Assembly (NCBI GenBank): GCA_023399035.1 | Contig: JAEWQX010000190.1 | Coordinates: 1 to 33,901, forward strand | From: Bacillota bacterium | GTDB taxonomy: Bacteria > Bacillota > Clostridia > Clostridiales > Clostridiaceae | DNA length: 33,901 nt | Direction of reading: 5' to 3' | Shown here: positions 16,820 to 25,785 of the stretch, piece after piece | How the letters are laid out: every line of letters starts with the position of its first letter | Position numbering within the stretch: the stretch's first letter is position 1 | Notes under the pieces: model-generated | What the model saw: the letters and a program-made list of their open reading frames with translations, nothing else | The model's database searches: none | Told to the model about the DNA's origin: nothing | Made by a program: the position numbers and the translations under genes

Positions 16820-18115
16820 GTGGGCAAGAAGTTAATTATATTTTCTGTAGATGCCCTCGTATATGAAGATCTGCAGACATTAAAAGATAAACCAAATTTT
16901 AAAAAGATCTTAAGTGAAGGTTCAAGAGTTAACAGGATGAGGTCAATTTATCCAACAGTTACTTATCCTGTTCATGCAACATTGATTACAGGAACTTATC
17001 CTGAAACACATGGAGTTATAAATAATGAAGAATTTCATGTGGGAGAGCTTGCTAGCAATTGGAACTGGTTTAATGAATCAATAAAAGTGCCAGATATATT
17101 TGATGCAGCAAAAAAAGCTGGAAAAACAACAGCAGCAGTATACTGGCCTATTACAGGCAATCATGAAAGTATAGATTACTTGATAAATGAATACTGCTCA
17201 TTAGATAAAGAAGCCGATATTCATAAATTATTCGTCGAATCTGGAACTTCAGAAGAACTTTATGAAACAATAGTTAAAAAGCATGGAGAGGGACTCAGTG
17301 TGGGCACTCATCCAGATGCTGATAATTTCTGCATAAACTGTGCATGTGATATAATCAGAAAATATAAACCTGATTTATTAGCAGTCCATCCAGCTAATAT
17401 TGATGGAATGAGACATAAAACCGGGGTGTTTTCCAGTGCAGTAACGCAAGCATTAAATGATGTGGAAAAGCACTTGGAACAGCTTATCACAGCTACTAAA
17501 AATGCAGGAGTTTTTGATGAAACAAACTTTATAATATTAAGCGATCATGGTCAAATGAATATAACAAGAGTTTTAAATCTAAATGTTTTATTGAAAGAAG
17601 CAGGGTTTATTGATACAGATGATGAAGGGAAAATCATTGACTGGAGAGCATATTCACATTCAGCTGCAATGTCAGCACAGATATATCTTAAAGATCCAAA
17701 TGATGATGAAGTTAAGTTGAAAGTGTATGAATTACTATGCACATTACAGGAAGAACAGGTATATGGTATTGGAGAAATATTTACACGTGAAGAGATAAGG
17801 GAAAAAGAACATCTAAATGGGGATTTCTCATTTGTAATAGAAACTGATGGCTTTACAACCTTTGGTAATGACTGGAACAGACCTTTAGTTTCTCCGCTGG
17901 ATACTACAGATTATAAATTTGGACACGCTACTCATGGATATCTTCCGGAAAAAGGTCCTCAGCCAGTATTTATTGCATATGGGCCAGATATAAAAAAGGG
18001 TGTTGTGATAGAGCAGGGTCATGTTATTAATGTTGCATCAACCATTGCAAAATTATTTGGAGAAAAGCTTGAATATTCAGATGGACAAAGCATGGATGAA
18101 ATATTGAATATTTAG
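16820..18115 (+). CDS. Alkaline phosphatase superfamily phosphodiesterase / nucleotide pyrophosphatase
   Basis: 431 residues from GTG 16820 with AGGAGGT 6-7 bases before it. No signal peptide, so cytoplasmic. The NPP-family two-metal site is readable: Asp11 in FSVDAL, Thr48 as nucleophile in PTVTYPVHATLITG, HPANIDGMRHKTG (Asp and His), LSDHGQM (Asp, His) and GHATHGY (His). NPP enzymes cleave phosphodiester or pyrophosphate bonds. It follows the binding protein by 103 bases and is the last gene before a terminator, so it probably acts on the imported solute, for example a glycerophosphodiester or nucleotide-like compound (inference). Phosphonoacetate hydrolase-like enzymes share this fold and are an alternative. 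Confidence 0.85.
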   Translation: MGKKLIIFSVDALVYEDLQTLKDKPNFKKILSEGSRVNRMRSIYPTVTYPVHATLITGTYPETHGVINNEEFHVGELASNWNWFNESIKVPDIFDAAKKAGKTTAAVYWPITGNHESIDYLINEYCSLDKEADIHKLFVESGTSEELYETIVKKHGEGLSVGTHPDADNFCINCACDIIRKYKPDLLAVHPANIDGMRHKTGVFSSAVTQALNDVEKHLEQLITATKNAGVFDETNFIILSDHGQMNITRVLNLNVLLKEAGFIDTDDEGKIIDWRAYSHSAAMSAQIYLKDPNDDEVKLKVYELLCTLQEEQVYGIGEIFTREEIREKEHLNGDFSFVIETDGFTTFGNDWNRPLVSPLDTTDYKFGHATHGYLPEKGPQPVFIAYGPDIKKGVVIEQGHVINVASTIAKLFGEKLEYSDGQSMDEILNI

Positions 18116-18120
18116 AATGA

Positions 18121-18152
18121 AAAATGCCGCATAAAGTATGCGGTATTTTAAT
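18121..18152 (+). terminator. Terminator after the phosphodiesterase gene
   Basis: 13-bp stem (18121-18133 with 18137-18149), 3-base loop, G+C-rich core ATGCCGCATA and a T run at the end. Confidence 0.85.
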
Positions 18153-18165
18153 GTAATAAAAAAAT

Positions 18166-18225
18166 TCAGCTGCGGACTTAGGGGGATCCGCAGCTGATTT
18201 ACCATTTTACGATAGGGAAAATGGT
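18166..18225. repeat. Two further hairpins
   Basis: First: TCAGCTGCGGA with TCCGCAGCTGA (18166-18176 with 18187-18196/7), 10-base loop, then GATTT. Second: ACCATTTT with AAAATGGT (18201-18208 with 18218-18225). They may be backup terminators or part of a small RNA. Confidence 0.6.
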
Positions 18226-18474
18226 CATTACTATTTAATAAAGGGGTAAATAATAATTTTTAACTACTCTACATGTTTTATTATAAATTCTGTATGTGTC
18301 AGATTTATGTCAGAGAAATTAAAATAATCATAAAAGACCTTAATGATTTTTAAATAATATTAATAAAAAATCAGTATCAGTCACAGGTATAATGATAATA
18401 TGCTGGATAAAACTAAATAAACTATATATAATAAGTGTTATTGAAATAATAAATACCAAAAGAGGAGAAAAATT

Positions 18475-19020
18475 ATGATTGAAGTAAAATATAAAAATAC
18501 GGAAAAGCAGATATGCGATTTTTCAATGTATAGAGCTACAAGTTCAGAATCTTATAAAAAAGCACTAAAGAAAAAGTCATATCTTATGTTTTTTATGTTT
18601 TTTGCAGCAGCATTAATTTATGTATTTGCAGGATTTAAAATGAAGGAGCAGGGGAAACTTCCTATGGGATTGATTTTTGCAGGAATTTTCTTTATATGTG
18701 GGTTGATAAATTTATTTTTCTTTGATAAGTTTGCCAACAGACATGTTAAAAAGACTATTTCAAAGACTTTGAGAAAAAAGGGAAATATTGTTGATTCAAA
18801 TATAAGGTTTAGATTTGATGGTAAAATAATAAAGGTTATAAGAAATAAAGAAAAATCATCAATAAATCTTGATTCGATTATTGAGGTTATTAAGATGAAT
18901 GAGTGCTTATGTATTGCATCAAAAGGTGATGTTGGAATTGTAATACCATTTGAATCTTTCAAAAAAGAAGATATAGTCAAGCTTGAAAATTCATTAAAAA
19001 AGTATGTAAGACAGGTATGA
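18475..19020 (+). CDS. YcxB-like two-helix membrane protein
   Basis: 181 residues. Two membrane helices (about 36-54 and 63-84) sit between an N-terminal strand-rich part and a C-terminal cytoplasmic domain of about 80 residues with RFRFDGKIIKV and a final GIVIPFESFKKEDIVKL. This layout matches the YcxB-like family, whose function is unknown. GAGGAGA precedes ATG. It ends 7 bases before the permease start, so the two are probably translated from one message. Confidence 0.72.
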   Translation: MIEVKYKNTEKQICDFSMYRATSSESYKKALKKKSYLMFFMFFAAALIYVFAGFKMKEQGKLPMGLIFAGIFFICGLINLFFFDKFANRHVKKTISKTLRKKGNIVDSNIRFRFDGKIIKVIRNKEKSSINLDSIIEVIKMNECLCIASKGDVGIVIPFESFKKEDIVKLENSLKKYVRQV

Positions 19021-19027
19021 TATTAAT

Positions 19028-20134
19028 ATGGAAAGAAAAAATAAATTGAATATTATTGAATATTTAAAAAAGGAATGTGTCTTAGTAATCGCTGTATCAT
19101 TGGCAGTTACTTCATCCTTTGTATATATACCTAAGATGGAATATATAGATTTTAAGACACTTATATTATTATTTAATCTGATGGTAGTTGTAAGTGCATT
19201 TAAAAGACTGAAGGTTCTTGATTATATTGCAGTTAGTGTTGCAAAAAAGTGCAGTACATACAGGCATTTATCCATAGCGCTTGTATTTGTAACTTTTTTT
19301 ACATCAATGATTGTAACAAATGATGTTGCACTTCTTACTTTTGTACCAATTACTATTATCATAGGAGATAAATTAGATATAGATGTTTTGAAGATTGTTG
19401 TATTTCAGACTTTGGCAGCTAATCTTGGAAGTAGTTTTACACCTATGGGGAATCCACAAAATTTATTCTTATATACATATTATAATATTTCTCCAACCAG
19501 ATTTTTTATGGTAACAGGTCCTATTGCATTGACAGCTGTAATATTTTTGTACGGGCTCATATTAAGAAATAGTAATAAATCCATCAATGTAAACCTTGAT
19601 GAAGTCAATGTTGGAGACAAGAAAAAGCTTATAATTTATTCTCTGCTTTTAATTGTAATATTATTTTCAGTATTTCATTTAGTTGACTATAAGATTGCAT
19701 TTATAATTACAGTAGTATTGGCAGTAGTTACTGATAGAAAATTGTTTTTAGATGTAGATTATTCTCTATTACTTACATTTGTAGGATTTTTTATTTTTAT
19801 AGGAAATATATCTAATTCTGATTTTGTACAAAATTTTATGGGGATGATACTAAGCAAAGAATCTAACACATATTATACTGGAATTATTGCAAGCCAGTTT
19901 ATAAGTAATGTTCCAGCAACTATGCTTTTATCTGGATTTACGCCTCATTTTAAAGAACTTATTCTTGGTGTGAATATAGGTGGAATGGGTACACTTATAG
20001 CATCCTTAGCAAGCGTAATATCCTATAAGCTGTATTGTAAAGGCAGCAGCGAAAACAGCAGATATTTAAAAGTATTTACTCTATATAATTTATTTGGTCT
20101 TGTTATATTTACTTTTATTTTAAAATTCATATAG
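19028..20134 (+). CDS. SLC13/ArsB-NhaD (ion transporter superfamily) anion permease
   Basis: 368 residues with about ten membrane helices. Hallmarks are the two hairpin motifs: LGSSFTPMGNPQNL (residues about 138-151) and the inverted-repeat partner SNVPATMLLSGF near 295, plus TSMIVTNDVALLTFVPI. These occur in the ArsB/NhaD and SLC13 (DASS) permeases that move arsenite, dicarboxylates, citrate or sulfate. There is no arsR or arsenate reductase nearby, so the substrate is open; sulfate or another oxyanion is possible beside a sulfite-reductase-like gene, but that is speculation. Confidence 0.82.
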   Translation: MERKNKLNIIEYLKKECVLVIAVSLAVTSSFVYIPKMEYIDFKTLILLFNLMVVVSAFKRLKVLDYIAVSVAKKCSTYRHLSIALVFVTFFTSMIVTNDVALLTFVPITIIIGDKLDIDVLKIVVFQTLAANLGSSFTPMGNPQNLFLYTYYNISPTRFFMVTGPIALTAVIFLYGLILRNSNKSINVNLDEVNVGDKKKLIIYSLLLIVILFSVFHLVDYKIAFIITVVLAVVTDRKLFLDVDYSLLLTFVGFFIFIGNISNSDFVQNFMGMILSKESNTYYTGIIASQFISNVPATMLLSGFTPHFKELILGVNIGGMGTLIASLASVISYKLYCKGSSENSRYLKVFTLYNLFGLVIFTFILKFI

Positions 20135-20304
20135 AAAAATATAAATGCAGAACTCTAGTTTAACAATCTCCTATGAAGGATAAACTCAATAATTTCACAA
20201 GTATAAGTATACGCCTATATATGATATAGATTAAAAAGTATTGGATTATATTTAGATAAATGGATAAAATACACAAGAAAGAAGATGAGTGTGAATAAAA
20301 TAAG

Positions 20305-20327
20305 TTTCATGAATTATGTGCATGAAA
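20305..20327. promoter_or_regulatory. Inverted repeat ahead of the sulfite-reductase-like gene
   Basis: TTTCATG-9-CATGAAA, ending 23 bases before the ATG and just ahead of the GTAGGGGG site. It could be an operator or an RNA hairpin controlling translation. Confidence 0.4.
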
Positions 20328-20349
20328 TGTGTGTAGGGGGATATATTAA

Positions 20350-21207
20350 ATGGCAGTAAATGCAAAACGACAAAAAGAACTTAAGGGATTAGGATTTTTA
20401 TTACAAAACGATAAAGAGCATTTTGCAGTGAGATTTTTAAGCAGGGCAGGAAATTTTACAGTAGAGGAATTAAGAAATATAGCTCACCTTGCAGAAAAAT
20501 ATGGACGTGGATATGTAGGCGAAACTACAAGACTTCAGGTTGAAATTCCATGGATTAAAGATAAAGATGTGGAAGCAGTAATTGAAGAAGCAAAACAGCT
20601 TGGTTTAAGACATGGTGGAACAGGACAGAAGGTAAGACCTTTAGTTTCATGTAAGGGGACAGTATGTCTTCATGGAAACATAAATACTCAGGAAATCTGC
20701 AGGCAACTGGAAGATATATACTTCGGTACTGATACTCCTCATAAGTGCAAGTTTGGTATTGTAGGATGTGCAAATAATTGTGCAAAGGCAAATATAAATG
20801 ATATAGGAATAATGGGAAGAACTATTCCAGAATTCCATATGGATAAGTGTGTTGGATGTGGATTGTGTGTAAAAGCATGCAGACAAAAGGCGCTTCAAGT
20901 TGTAGAAGGCAAGGTAGTTTACAATAAGGAACTATGTGTTAACTGCGGTGGATGTGTACGAGCATGTAATTTAAATGCAGCTACAGCTAAAGAAAAAGGT
21001 GCGGAAATATTTGTTGGAGGAAGATTTGGAAGAGGCATTAGAATTGGGGATTCATTAGGTAAGATATTCAAAGAAGAAGAAATTATACCTATGGTTAATA
21101 AAATAATGGATTATTATAGGGAAGTTGGAGTTAAAGGCGAAAGAATATCTGGTGTAATGGATAGAATAGGAAAAGATAAGTTTATTGAAGAAGTATTGAA
21201 GAGATAA
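20350..21207 (+). CDS. Small siroheme/4Fe-4S sulfite (nitrite) reductase-like protein
   Basis: 285 residues. Residues 1-85 match the nitrite/sulfite reductase ferredoxin-like half domain. The siroheme-Fe4S4 motif follows as Cys101-x4-Cys106 and Cys140-x3-Cys144 (VGCANNCAKA). An inserted ferredoxin gives two 4Fe-4S clusters: CVGCGLCVKAC (167-177) and CVNCGGCVRAC (196-206). This resembles AsrC and the small dissimilatory-type sulfite reductase-like proteins. It should take electrons through its ferredoxin part and reduce sulfite or a related oxyanion, but no asrA/asrB partner is visible. The next genes make the siroheme precursor, which fits. The ribosome binding site is GTAGGGGG. Confidence 0.85.
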   Translation: MAVNAKRQKELKGLGFLLQNDKEHFAVRFLSRAGNFTVEELRNIAHLAEKYGRGYVGETTRLQVEIPWIKDKDVEAVIEEAKQLGLRHGGTGQKVRPLVSCKGTVCLHGNINTQEICRQLEDIYFGTDTPHKCKFGIVGCANNCAKANINDIGIMGRTIPEFHMDKCVGCGLCVKACRQKALQVVEGKVVYNKELCVNCGGCVRACNLNAATAKEKGAEIFVGGRFGRGIRIGDSLGKIFKEEEIIPMVNKIMDYYREVGVKGERISGVMDRIGKDKFIEEVLKR

Positions 21208-21208
21208 C

Positions 21209-21254
21209 AAAAAGTGTACAACTCACCATTAAATAAATGGGTTGTACACTTTTT
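21209..21254 (+). terminator. Terminator after the sulfite-reductase-like gene
   Basis: 14-bp perfect stem (21209-21222 with 21241-21254) with an inner CCATT/AATGG extension, ending in TTTTT. It separates this gene from the hem operon. Confidence 0.9.
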
Positions 21255-21430
21255 CAATGGGCGAGTGTTATGCAGACTTTATGTTAATTGATGAAATAAT
21301 ATTTTTATATTGAAATTAGGATATAGTAAATAATTGAAGAATAAATTGTTATATGAATATTTCAATAAATTTACTTGTACTTAATAATTCTTATCTGCTA
21401 AACTAATCACAATACAGAAGAGATATGTTG

Positions 21431-21436
21431 TATAAT
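21431..21436 (+). promoter_or_regulatory. Candidate -10 box of the hem operon
   Basis: TATAAT 47 bases upstream of hemA; no good -35 is seen 17 bases before it. Confidence 0.35.
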
Positions 21437-21482
21437 AGTATTTACGATTTATGAGACAAAATTATATGCCAGAGGTGAAAAT

Positions 21483-22685
21483 GTGATAGGATTAATAGGA
21501 ATTAAAAGGAATACTCCTTTAGAAATAAGAGAAAGACTTACATTAAAACCTAAAAGGATTGAAATGTATACAGAGAAGCTTTTAAAAATATTTAAGGAAG
21601 TCGTAATTTTAGCAACATGTAACAGAACAGAAATTTATTTTAATGATTTTTGCGAAAGAGAAGAACTATTAAAAGAGATTTTTGATATTTTAGAATGGGA
21701 TTATTCATTTAATGAATATGTTTTTGTTACACAGGGAGAGGATTCATGCAGGCACTTATTTGAAGTATGCTGTGGGTTCCATTCAAAGATTGTTGGGGAA
21801 GACCAGATACTAGGCCAGGTTAAAAATGCATATGAAACAGCACTGGAATATAATTCAGCTAATTTTGAACTTCATAGATTATTTCAGGAAGCTGTTACGT
21901 GCGGAAAAAAATTCAGAAGTGAAGCAAAGCTTTATGATATTCCTGTTTCATCGGCATCTATTGCAGTTAATGAAAGTATAAAAAAAGGATGTTCAAGATT
22001 TATGCTGATAGGATATGGGGAAGTTGGACGTCTTGTTATGAAATACCTGCTATCCCATAAAACAGAAGTTGTATATCTGGTTGTAAGGAATATGAATATT
22101 AGAGATGAAATAGACGACGATAGGGTAAGAATAATAACATTTGACGAGAAAAACAGATACATAGACGAAGTCCAAAGCATAATATCATGCACTTCCGCGC
22201 CTCATGTTGTATTATCAGAAAGTGATATAAATGAACATGGTGAAAAAATATATATTTATGATCTTGCAGTTCCAAGAGATGTTGATGAGAGAATTGAAAA
22301 AATGAGCAGAACAGAAGTATATAATATAGATAAAGTAAGTGCGCTTAATGATGAAAACAAAAAGCTCAGAGTAGATAGAATGATAGAAAACAAAAATATA
22401 TTAACCAAATATCTTAATGAGTTTAATGAATGGCAGAAACTTAGAAGTATTTCCCCGGAAATAAAAAAAATAAAAGAACTTGGAAATGAAGTCTATAATA
22501 TGAGAAGTGTTACTTTTAAAAATAAATGTAAAGATAAAAATGATATTGAGCTTGCCAATACACTTATTAAAAGTGCTTCTGATTTTTATATAAACAGGGC
22601 CATTAAAGTTTTAAAGGAAGAAACCTTAAAGGGACGTGGTGAAGAATGCATAGAAATAATAGAGAAGATATTCAAAATGAAGTAG
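21483..22685 (+). CDS. hemA: Glutamyl-tRNA reductase
   Basis: 400 residues, GTG start with AGAGGTG upstream. It reduces glutamyl-tRNA to glutamate-1-semialdehyde with NADPH, the first step of the C5 tetrapyrrole route. The catalytic Cys46 is in LATCNRTEIY; GEDQILGQVK follows; the NADPH-binding Rossmann motif is IGYGEVGRLV near residue 180, and a C-terminal dimerisation helix completes the protein. The usual family length is about 400-420. First gene of the hem cluster; its end overlaps the next gene by 40 bases. Confidence 0.95.
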   Translation: MIGLIGIKRNTPLEIRERLTLKPKRIEMYTEKLLKIFKEVVILATCNRTEIYFNDFCEREELLKEIFDILEWDYSFNEYVFVTQGEDSCRHLFEVCCGFHSKIVGEDQILGQVKNAYETALEYNSANFELHRLFQEAVTCGKKFRSEAKLYDIPVSSASIAVNESIKKGCSRFMLIGYGEVGRLVMKYLLSHKTEVVYLVVRNMNIRDEIDDDRVRIITFDEKNRYIDEVQSIISCTSAPHVVLSESDINEHGEKIYIYDLAVPRDVDERIEKMSRTEVYNIDKVSALNDENKKLRVDRMIENKNILTKYLNEFNEWQKLRSISPEIKKIKELGNEVYNMRSVTFKNKCKDKNDIELANTLIKSASDFYINRAIKVLKEETLKGRGEECIEIIEKIFKMK

Positions 22686-23314
22686 ATTACACGTTTATTT
22701 CATTTTTTTCAGCAAAATTGAGGATAGGCGTAATTGGAGGTGGAAGAGCGGGTTATATAAAAATAAGGCATTTTGTAAAGAATAAATGTTATGTGGAAGT
22801 ATTATCAAAAGTATTTTCAGAGGATATAATAGAACTTTCAAGTAGAAATGATAACTTAAAATTAATTGATAGGGATTTTGACTTTGAATTTTTAAAAGAT
22901 AAGCATATTATAATAATTGCTTTAGAAGACAGTACTATAAAAGATAATGTAAAAGAATACTGTAATGAGAATTATAAAATATATATAGATTCCACTAGTT
23001 TTAAAGATGGAATGGCAGTTGTGCCTACTGAGCGAAGCACAAGGACTATGAATGTAGCTTTAAATACAAAGGGAGGAAATCCTAAAGGATCAGTATGGGC
23101 AGCAGATAAAATAAGAAAAGTTTTAATGGAATATGATGATTATATAGAGTTTACTACAGTAGTAAGAAATAAAGCTAAAGATATTCCTGAATATAAAAGC
23201 GAAATCATAAAATTTATTTTTACAGATGAATTTAAAGAATCCTTTGATAAGGGAGAAGGGTTAAAGTCTCTAAAAGAAAGGTTTGCGGAAGAAGTTACAG
23301 AAAAGTTATTTTAA
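22646..23314 (+). CDS. SirC/Met8-like NAD(P)-binding protein, probable precorrin-2 dehydrogenase
   Basis: 222 residues, starting inside hemA (40-base overlap). A Rossmann motif (GVIGGGRAGYIKIRHF, near residue 28) opens the protein; the middle has IIIIALEDSTIKDNV and the C-terminal part GMAVVPTERSTRTMNVALNTKGG, close to SirC/Met8, where KGxxP is followed by the active helix. The position between hemA and hemC supports precorrin-2 to sirohydrochlorin oxidation with NAD+. The similarity is moderate and the N-terminus is odd for the family (about 25 extra residues), so another NAD(P)-linked role in the pathway is possible. No chelatase domain is evident. Confidence 0.7.
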   Translation: MHRNNREDIQNEVDYTFISFFSAKLRIGVIGGGRAGYIKIRHFVKNKCYVEVLSKVFSEDIIELSSRNDNLKLIDRDFDFEFLKDKHIIIIALEDSTIKDNVKEYCNENYKIYIDSTSFKDGMAVVPTERSTRTMNVALNTKGGNPKGSVWAADKIRKVLMEYDDYIEFTTVVRNKAKDIPEYKSEIIKFIFTDEFKESFDKGEGLKSLKERFAEEVTEKLF

Positions 23315-23333
23315 GTGTGGAGGATATTTTTTA

Positions 23334-24212
23334 ATGAATAAATTAGTACTTGCAACGAGAAAAAGTAAATTAGCGCAGGTTCAGACAGAAATAATCATGG
23401 AGAGTCTGAAAAATAAGCTTAATATGGAAAGTGAAAAGCTTCTTATAGTAACAGAAGGTGATAGAAAACTTGATGTTGCCTTGAATAAGATAGGAGGCAA
23501 AGGTCTGTTTGTAAAAGATATAGAAAAAGCACTTTTAGTAAGCAGAGCAGATGCAGCAGTTCATAGCATGAAAGATGTTCCATATGAACTCAGCAGTGAA
23601 TTTGAAATAACTGCAATTACAGAAAGAGAAGATATACGTGATGTATTGATTTCTAAGAATAATGTGTCATTTAAGGAATTAAGACATGGAGCAAAAATAG
23701 GAACCAGCAGTATAAGAAGAGCAGCACAGTTAAAGCTTTTAAGAGATGATCTTGAAATAGTGCCTATAAGAGGAAATGTTCAGACAAGACTTGCAAAGAT
23801 GGAAAGTGAAAATTTAGATGGAATAATACTTGCAGCAGCAGGACTTCATAGATTAAATTTAAATCATATAATAACAGAATATTTTAACCCTAAGGAATTT
23901 ATTCCAGCAGTTTCTCAGGGTGCAATAGGGATAGAATGTGTAAAAGGCAGTGAAAACTCAGAGTACTTCAAAAAGCTTGAGGATAGTGAAGCAAGACTTA
24001 CTGTAGAAGCTGAAAGAAGTTTTATGAGAGAACTTAATGGTGACTGTCATAGTCTTATTGGAGCATATAGTGAAGTAAATGGCGATGAACTATATATGAT
24101 AGGAATATATGACTTAAATGGCAGAATAATTAGAAAAGATATCACAGGTAAAAAGTGTGACCATATTGAAGTCGGCAGAAAGCTGGCAGAAAAAATACTA
24201 AATGATAAATAA
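23334..24212 (+). CDS. hemC: Porphobilinogen deaminase (hydroxymethylbilane synthase)
   Basis: 292 residues from ATG 23334, preceded by TGGAGGA; starting there gives the family's MNKLVLATRKSKLA opening. It joins four porphobilinogens into hydroxymethylbilane. The conserved HSMKDVP, IGTSSIRRAAQ, PIRGNVQTRL and the cofactor-bearing Cys238 (LNGDCHSLIGA) are present. It is 19 bases after the SirC-like gene. Confidence 0.95.
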   Translation: MNKLVLATRKSKLAQVQTEIIMESLKNKLNMESEKLLIVTEGDRKLDVALNKIGGKGLFVKDIEKALLVSRADAAVHSMKDVPYELSSEFEITAITEREDIRDVLISKNNVSFKELRHGAKIGTSSIRRAAQLKLLRDDLEIVPIRGNVQTRLAKMESENLDGIILAAAGLHRLNLNHIITEYFNPKEFIPAVSQGAIGIECVKGSENSEYFKKLEDSEARLTVEAERSFMRELNGDCHSLIGAYSEVNGDELYMIGIYDLNGRIIRKDITGKKCDHIEVGRKLAEKILNDK

Positions 24213-24250
24213 AAATATATATAACGTGAATTAGTAGGAGAAATATTATT

Positions 24251-25729
24251 ATGAGTAAAGTTTATATAATTGGAACAGGACCTGGAGATGAAGAATTATT
24301 AACAGTTAAAGCAGTAAAATGCTTAAAGAAATGTACAGCAGTACTATATGACAGGCTTGTTTCTAACAATATATTAAATTATTTAAATGATGACTGTGTT
24401 ATCTATTATTGTGGAAAAGAACCAGGTGCACATTACAAGACGCAGGAAGAAATAAATTCTATGCTTGTAAAGCTTGCTAAAGAAGGACACACAGTAGGAA
24501 GGGTAAAAGGTGGAGATCCTTATGTGTTTGGAAGAGGCGGAGAAGAAGTTCTTGCACTTAAGGATGAAAATATAGAATTTGAAGTTATTCCAGGAGTAAC
24601 ATCTCCTATTGCAGTATTGAATTATGCAGGAATACCAATAACACATAGAGGTATTGCTCAAAGTTTTCACATCATAACAGGGATGTCATCTAAAAATTTA
24701 AATGTTAATTTCAAGGCACTGGCTATTGAAGAAGGAACTCTAGTTTTCATGATGGGATTGAGCAATTTAGAAAACATAGTAGGCCAGCTTGTTGAAAATG
24801 GAAAAAATCCAGAAACGCCATGTGCTGTGGTTATGAGAGGAACATGCAGCAAGCAGAAAAAAGTTATTGGAAAGCTTAGTGATATATCAGAAAAAGTGAA
24901 AGAAGCAAAGCTTCAGTCACCATGTATAATTGTTGTTGGAGAAGTTGTGAATTTAAATGAAGATTTAAGCTGGTATGAAAAGAAGCCGCTTTTTGGAACT
25001 AATATATGTGTTACAAGATCGCAGAAGCAGGGTGCAAGATTAAGAGATAAATTACGCGATATGGGTGCTGAAGTTACATCCATGAGTGCAATTGAAATAA
25101 AAGAAACTCCAGAAAATCTTGATGAATATATGAATAAGCTAGAAGAATATGAACATATTTTATTTACTTCAGTAAACAGTGTAAATATATTTTTTGATTA
25201 TTTAATTAAAAAGGGATATGATATAAGAAGGTTAAAAGCAAAGATTTCAGCAATAGGTAAAGCAACATGGCAGTCATTAGAAAGCAGGGGAATTGTATGC
25301 TTTGAAAAAGCACGTGAATTTATTGGTGAAGGACTAGTGGAAGTTTTAAAGCCGCATATTAATGAACATGATAAAATTCTTATACCATGCTCATCTATTG
25401 CTAAAGAAGATATATGTGAAAGCTTAAAGAAAGCTGGAGCAGATGTGGAAAGAGTCTTCATATATGACACTGTAAAGGGTATTGTAAGAAATAAAAAAGC
25501 TTTTGATGAAGTGGATGTAATATTCTTTACAAGTCCATCAACTGTATATAATATGATTGATATGGTTGGATTAGATGCTATTAAGGAAAAACATGTTATT
25601 GCAATAGGGCAGAAGACCAATAAACCACTTGCTGAATTTGGTATAAAAGCAGATGTATGCAGGGAGCATTCAGAAGATGGGTTTTTAAAAGAAATAGTAG
25701 AACTTATAAATAAGAAAAATAATAAATAA
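24251..25729 (+). CDS. cobA-hemD: Fused uroporphyrinogen-III methyltransferase and uroporphyrinogen-III synthase
   Basis: 492 residues. Residues 1-240 are CobA/SUMT: VYIIGTGPGDEELLT, then RVKGGDPYVFGRGGEE, VIPGVTSPIAV and GIPITHRG, which bind SAM and methylate uroporphyrinogen III at C2 and C7 to precorrin-2. From about 250 (FGTNICVTRSQKQGARL) comes the HemD domain, which closes and inverts hydroxymethylbilane; markers are LFTSVNSVNIFFDYL and VIFFTSPSTVYNM. The fusion couples ring closure to methylation, pointing the pathway to siroheme or cobalamin. The fusion is common in clostridia. Confidence 0.95.
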   Translation: MSKVYIIGTGPGDEELLTVKAVKCLKKCTAVLYDRLVSNNILNYLNDDCVIYYCGKEPGAHYKTQEEINSMLVKLAKEGHTVGRVKGGDPYVFGRGGEEVLALKDENIEFEVIPGVTSPIAVLNYAGIPITHRGIAQSFHIITGMSSKNLNVNFKALAIEEGTLVFMMGLSNLENIVGQLVENGKNPETPCAVVMRGTCSKQKKVIGKLSDISEKVKEAKLQSPCIIVVGEVVNLNEDLSWYEKKPLFGTNICVTRSQKQGARLRDKLRDMGAEVTSMSAIEIKETPENLDEYMNKLEEYEHILFTSVNSVNIFFDYLIKKGYDIRRLKAKISAIGKATWQSLESRGIVCFEKAREFIGEGLVEVLKPHINEHDKILIPCSSIAKEDICESLKKAGADVERVFIYDTVKGIVRNKKAFDEVDVIFFTSPSTVYNMIDMVGLDAIKEKHVIAIGQKTNKPLAEFGIKADVCREHSEDGFLKEIVELINKKNNK

Positions 25730-25732
25730 TAA

Positions 25733-25764
25733 AACTGTTAACTGTTAACTCACAACTGTTAACT
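25733..25764. repeat. Three CTGTTAACT units between cobA-hemD and hemB
   Basis: Two adjacent and one nearby copy of CTGTTAACT in 32 bases, each with the GTTAAC palindrome, filling the only unexplained gap inside the hem cluster. Related AACTG(T/C)(T/C)AACT sequences appear near 31265-31330. Confidence 0.6.
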
Positions 25765-25785
25765 AATGAATCTGGAGGGATGAGT

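Larger units (their letters stand above)
18116..18474. other. Intergenic stretch with a cluster of hairpins
   Basis: 359 bases without a gene. The first 110 hold three hairpins in a row; the rest is AT-rich leader of the YcxB-like gene, whose GAGGAGA site is at its end. No known riboswitch is recognised. Confidence 0.6.
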
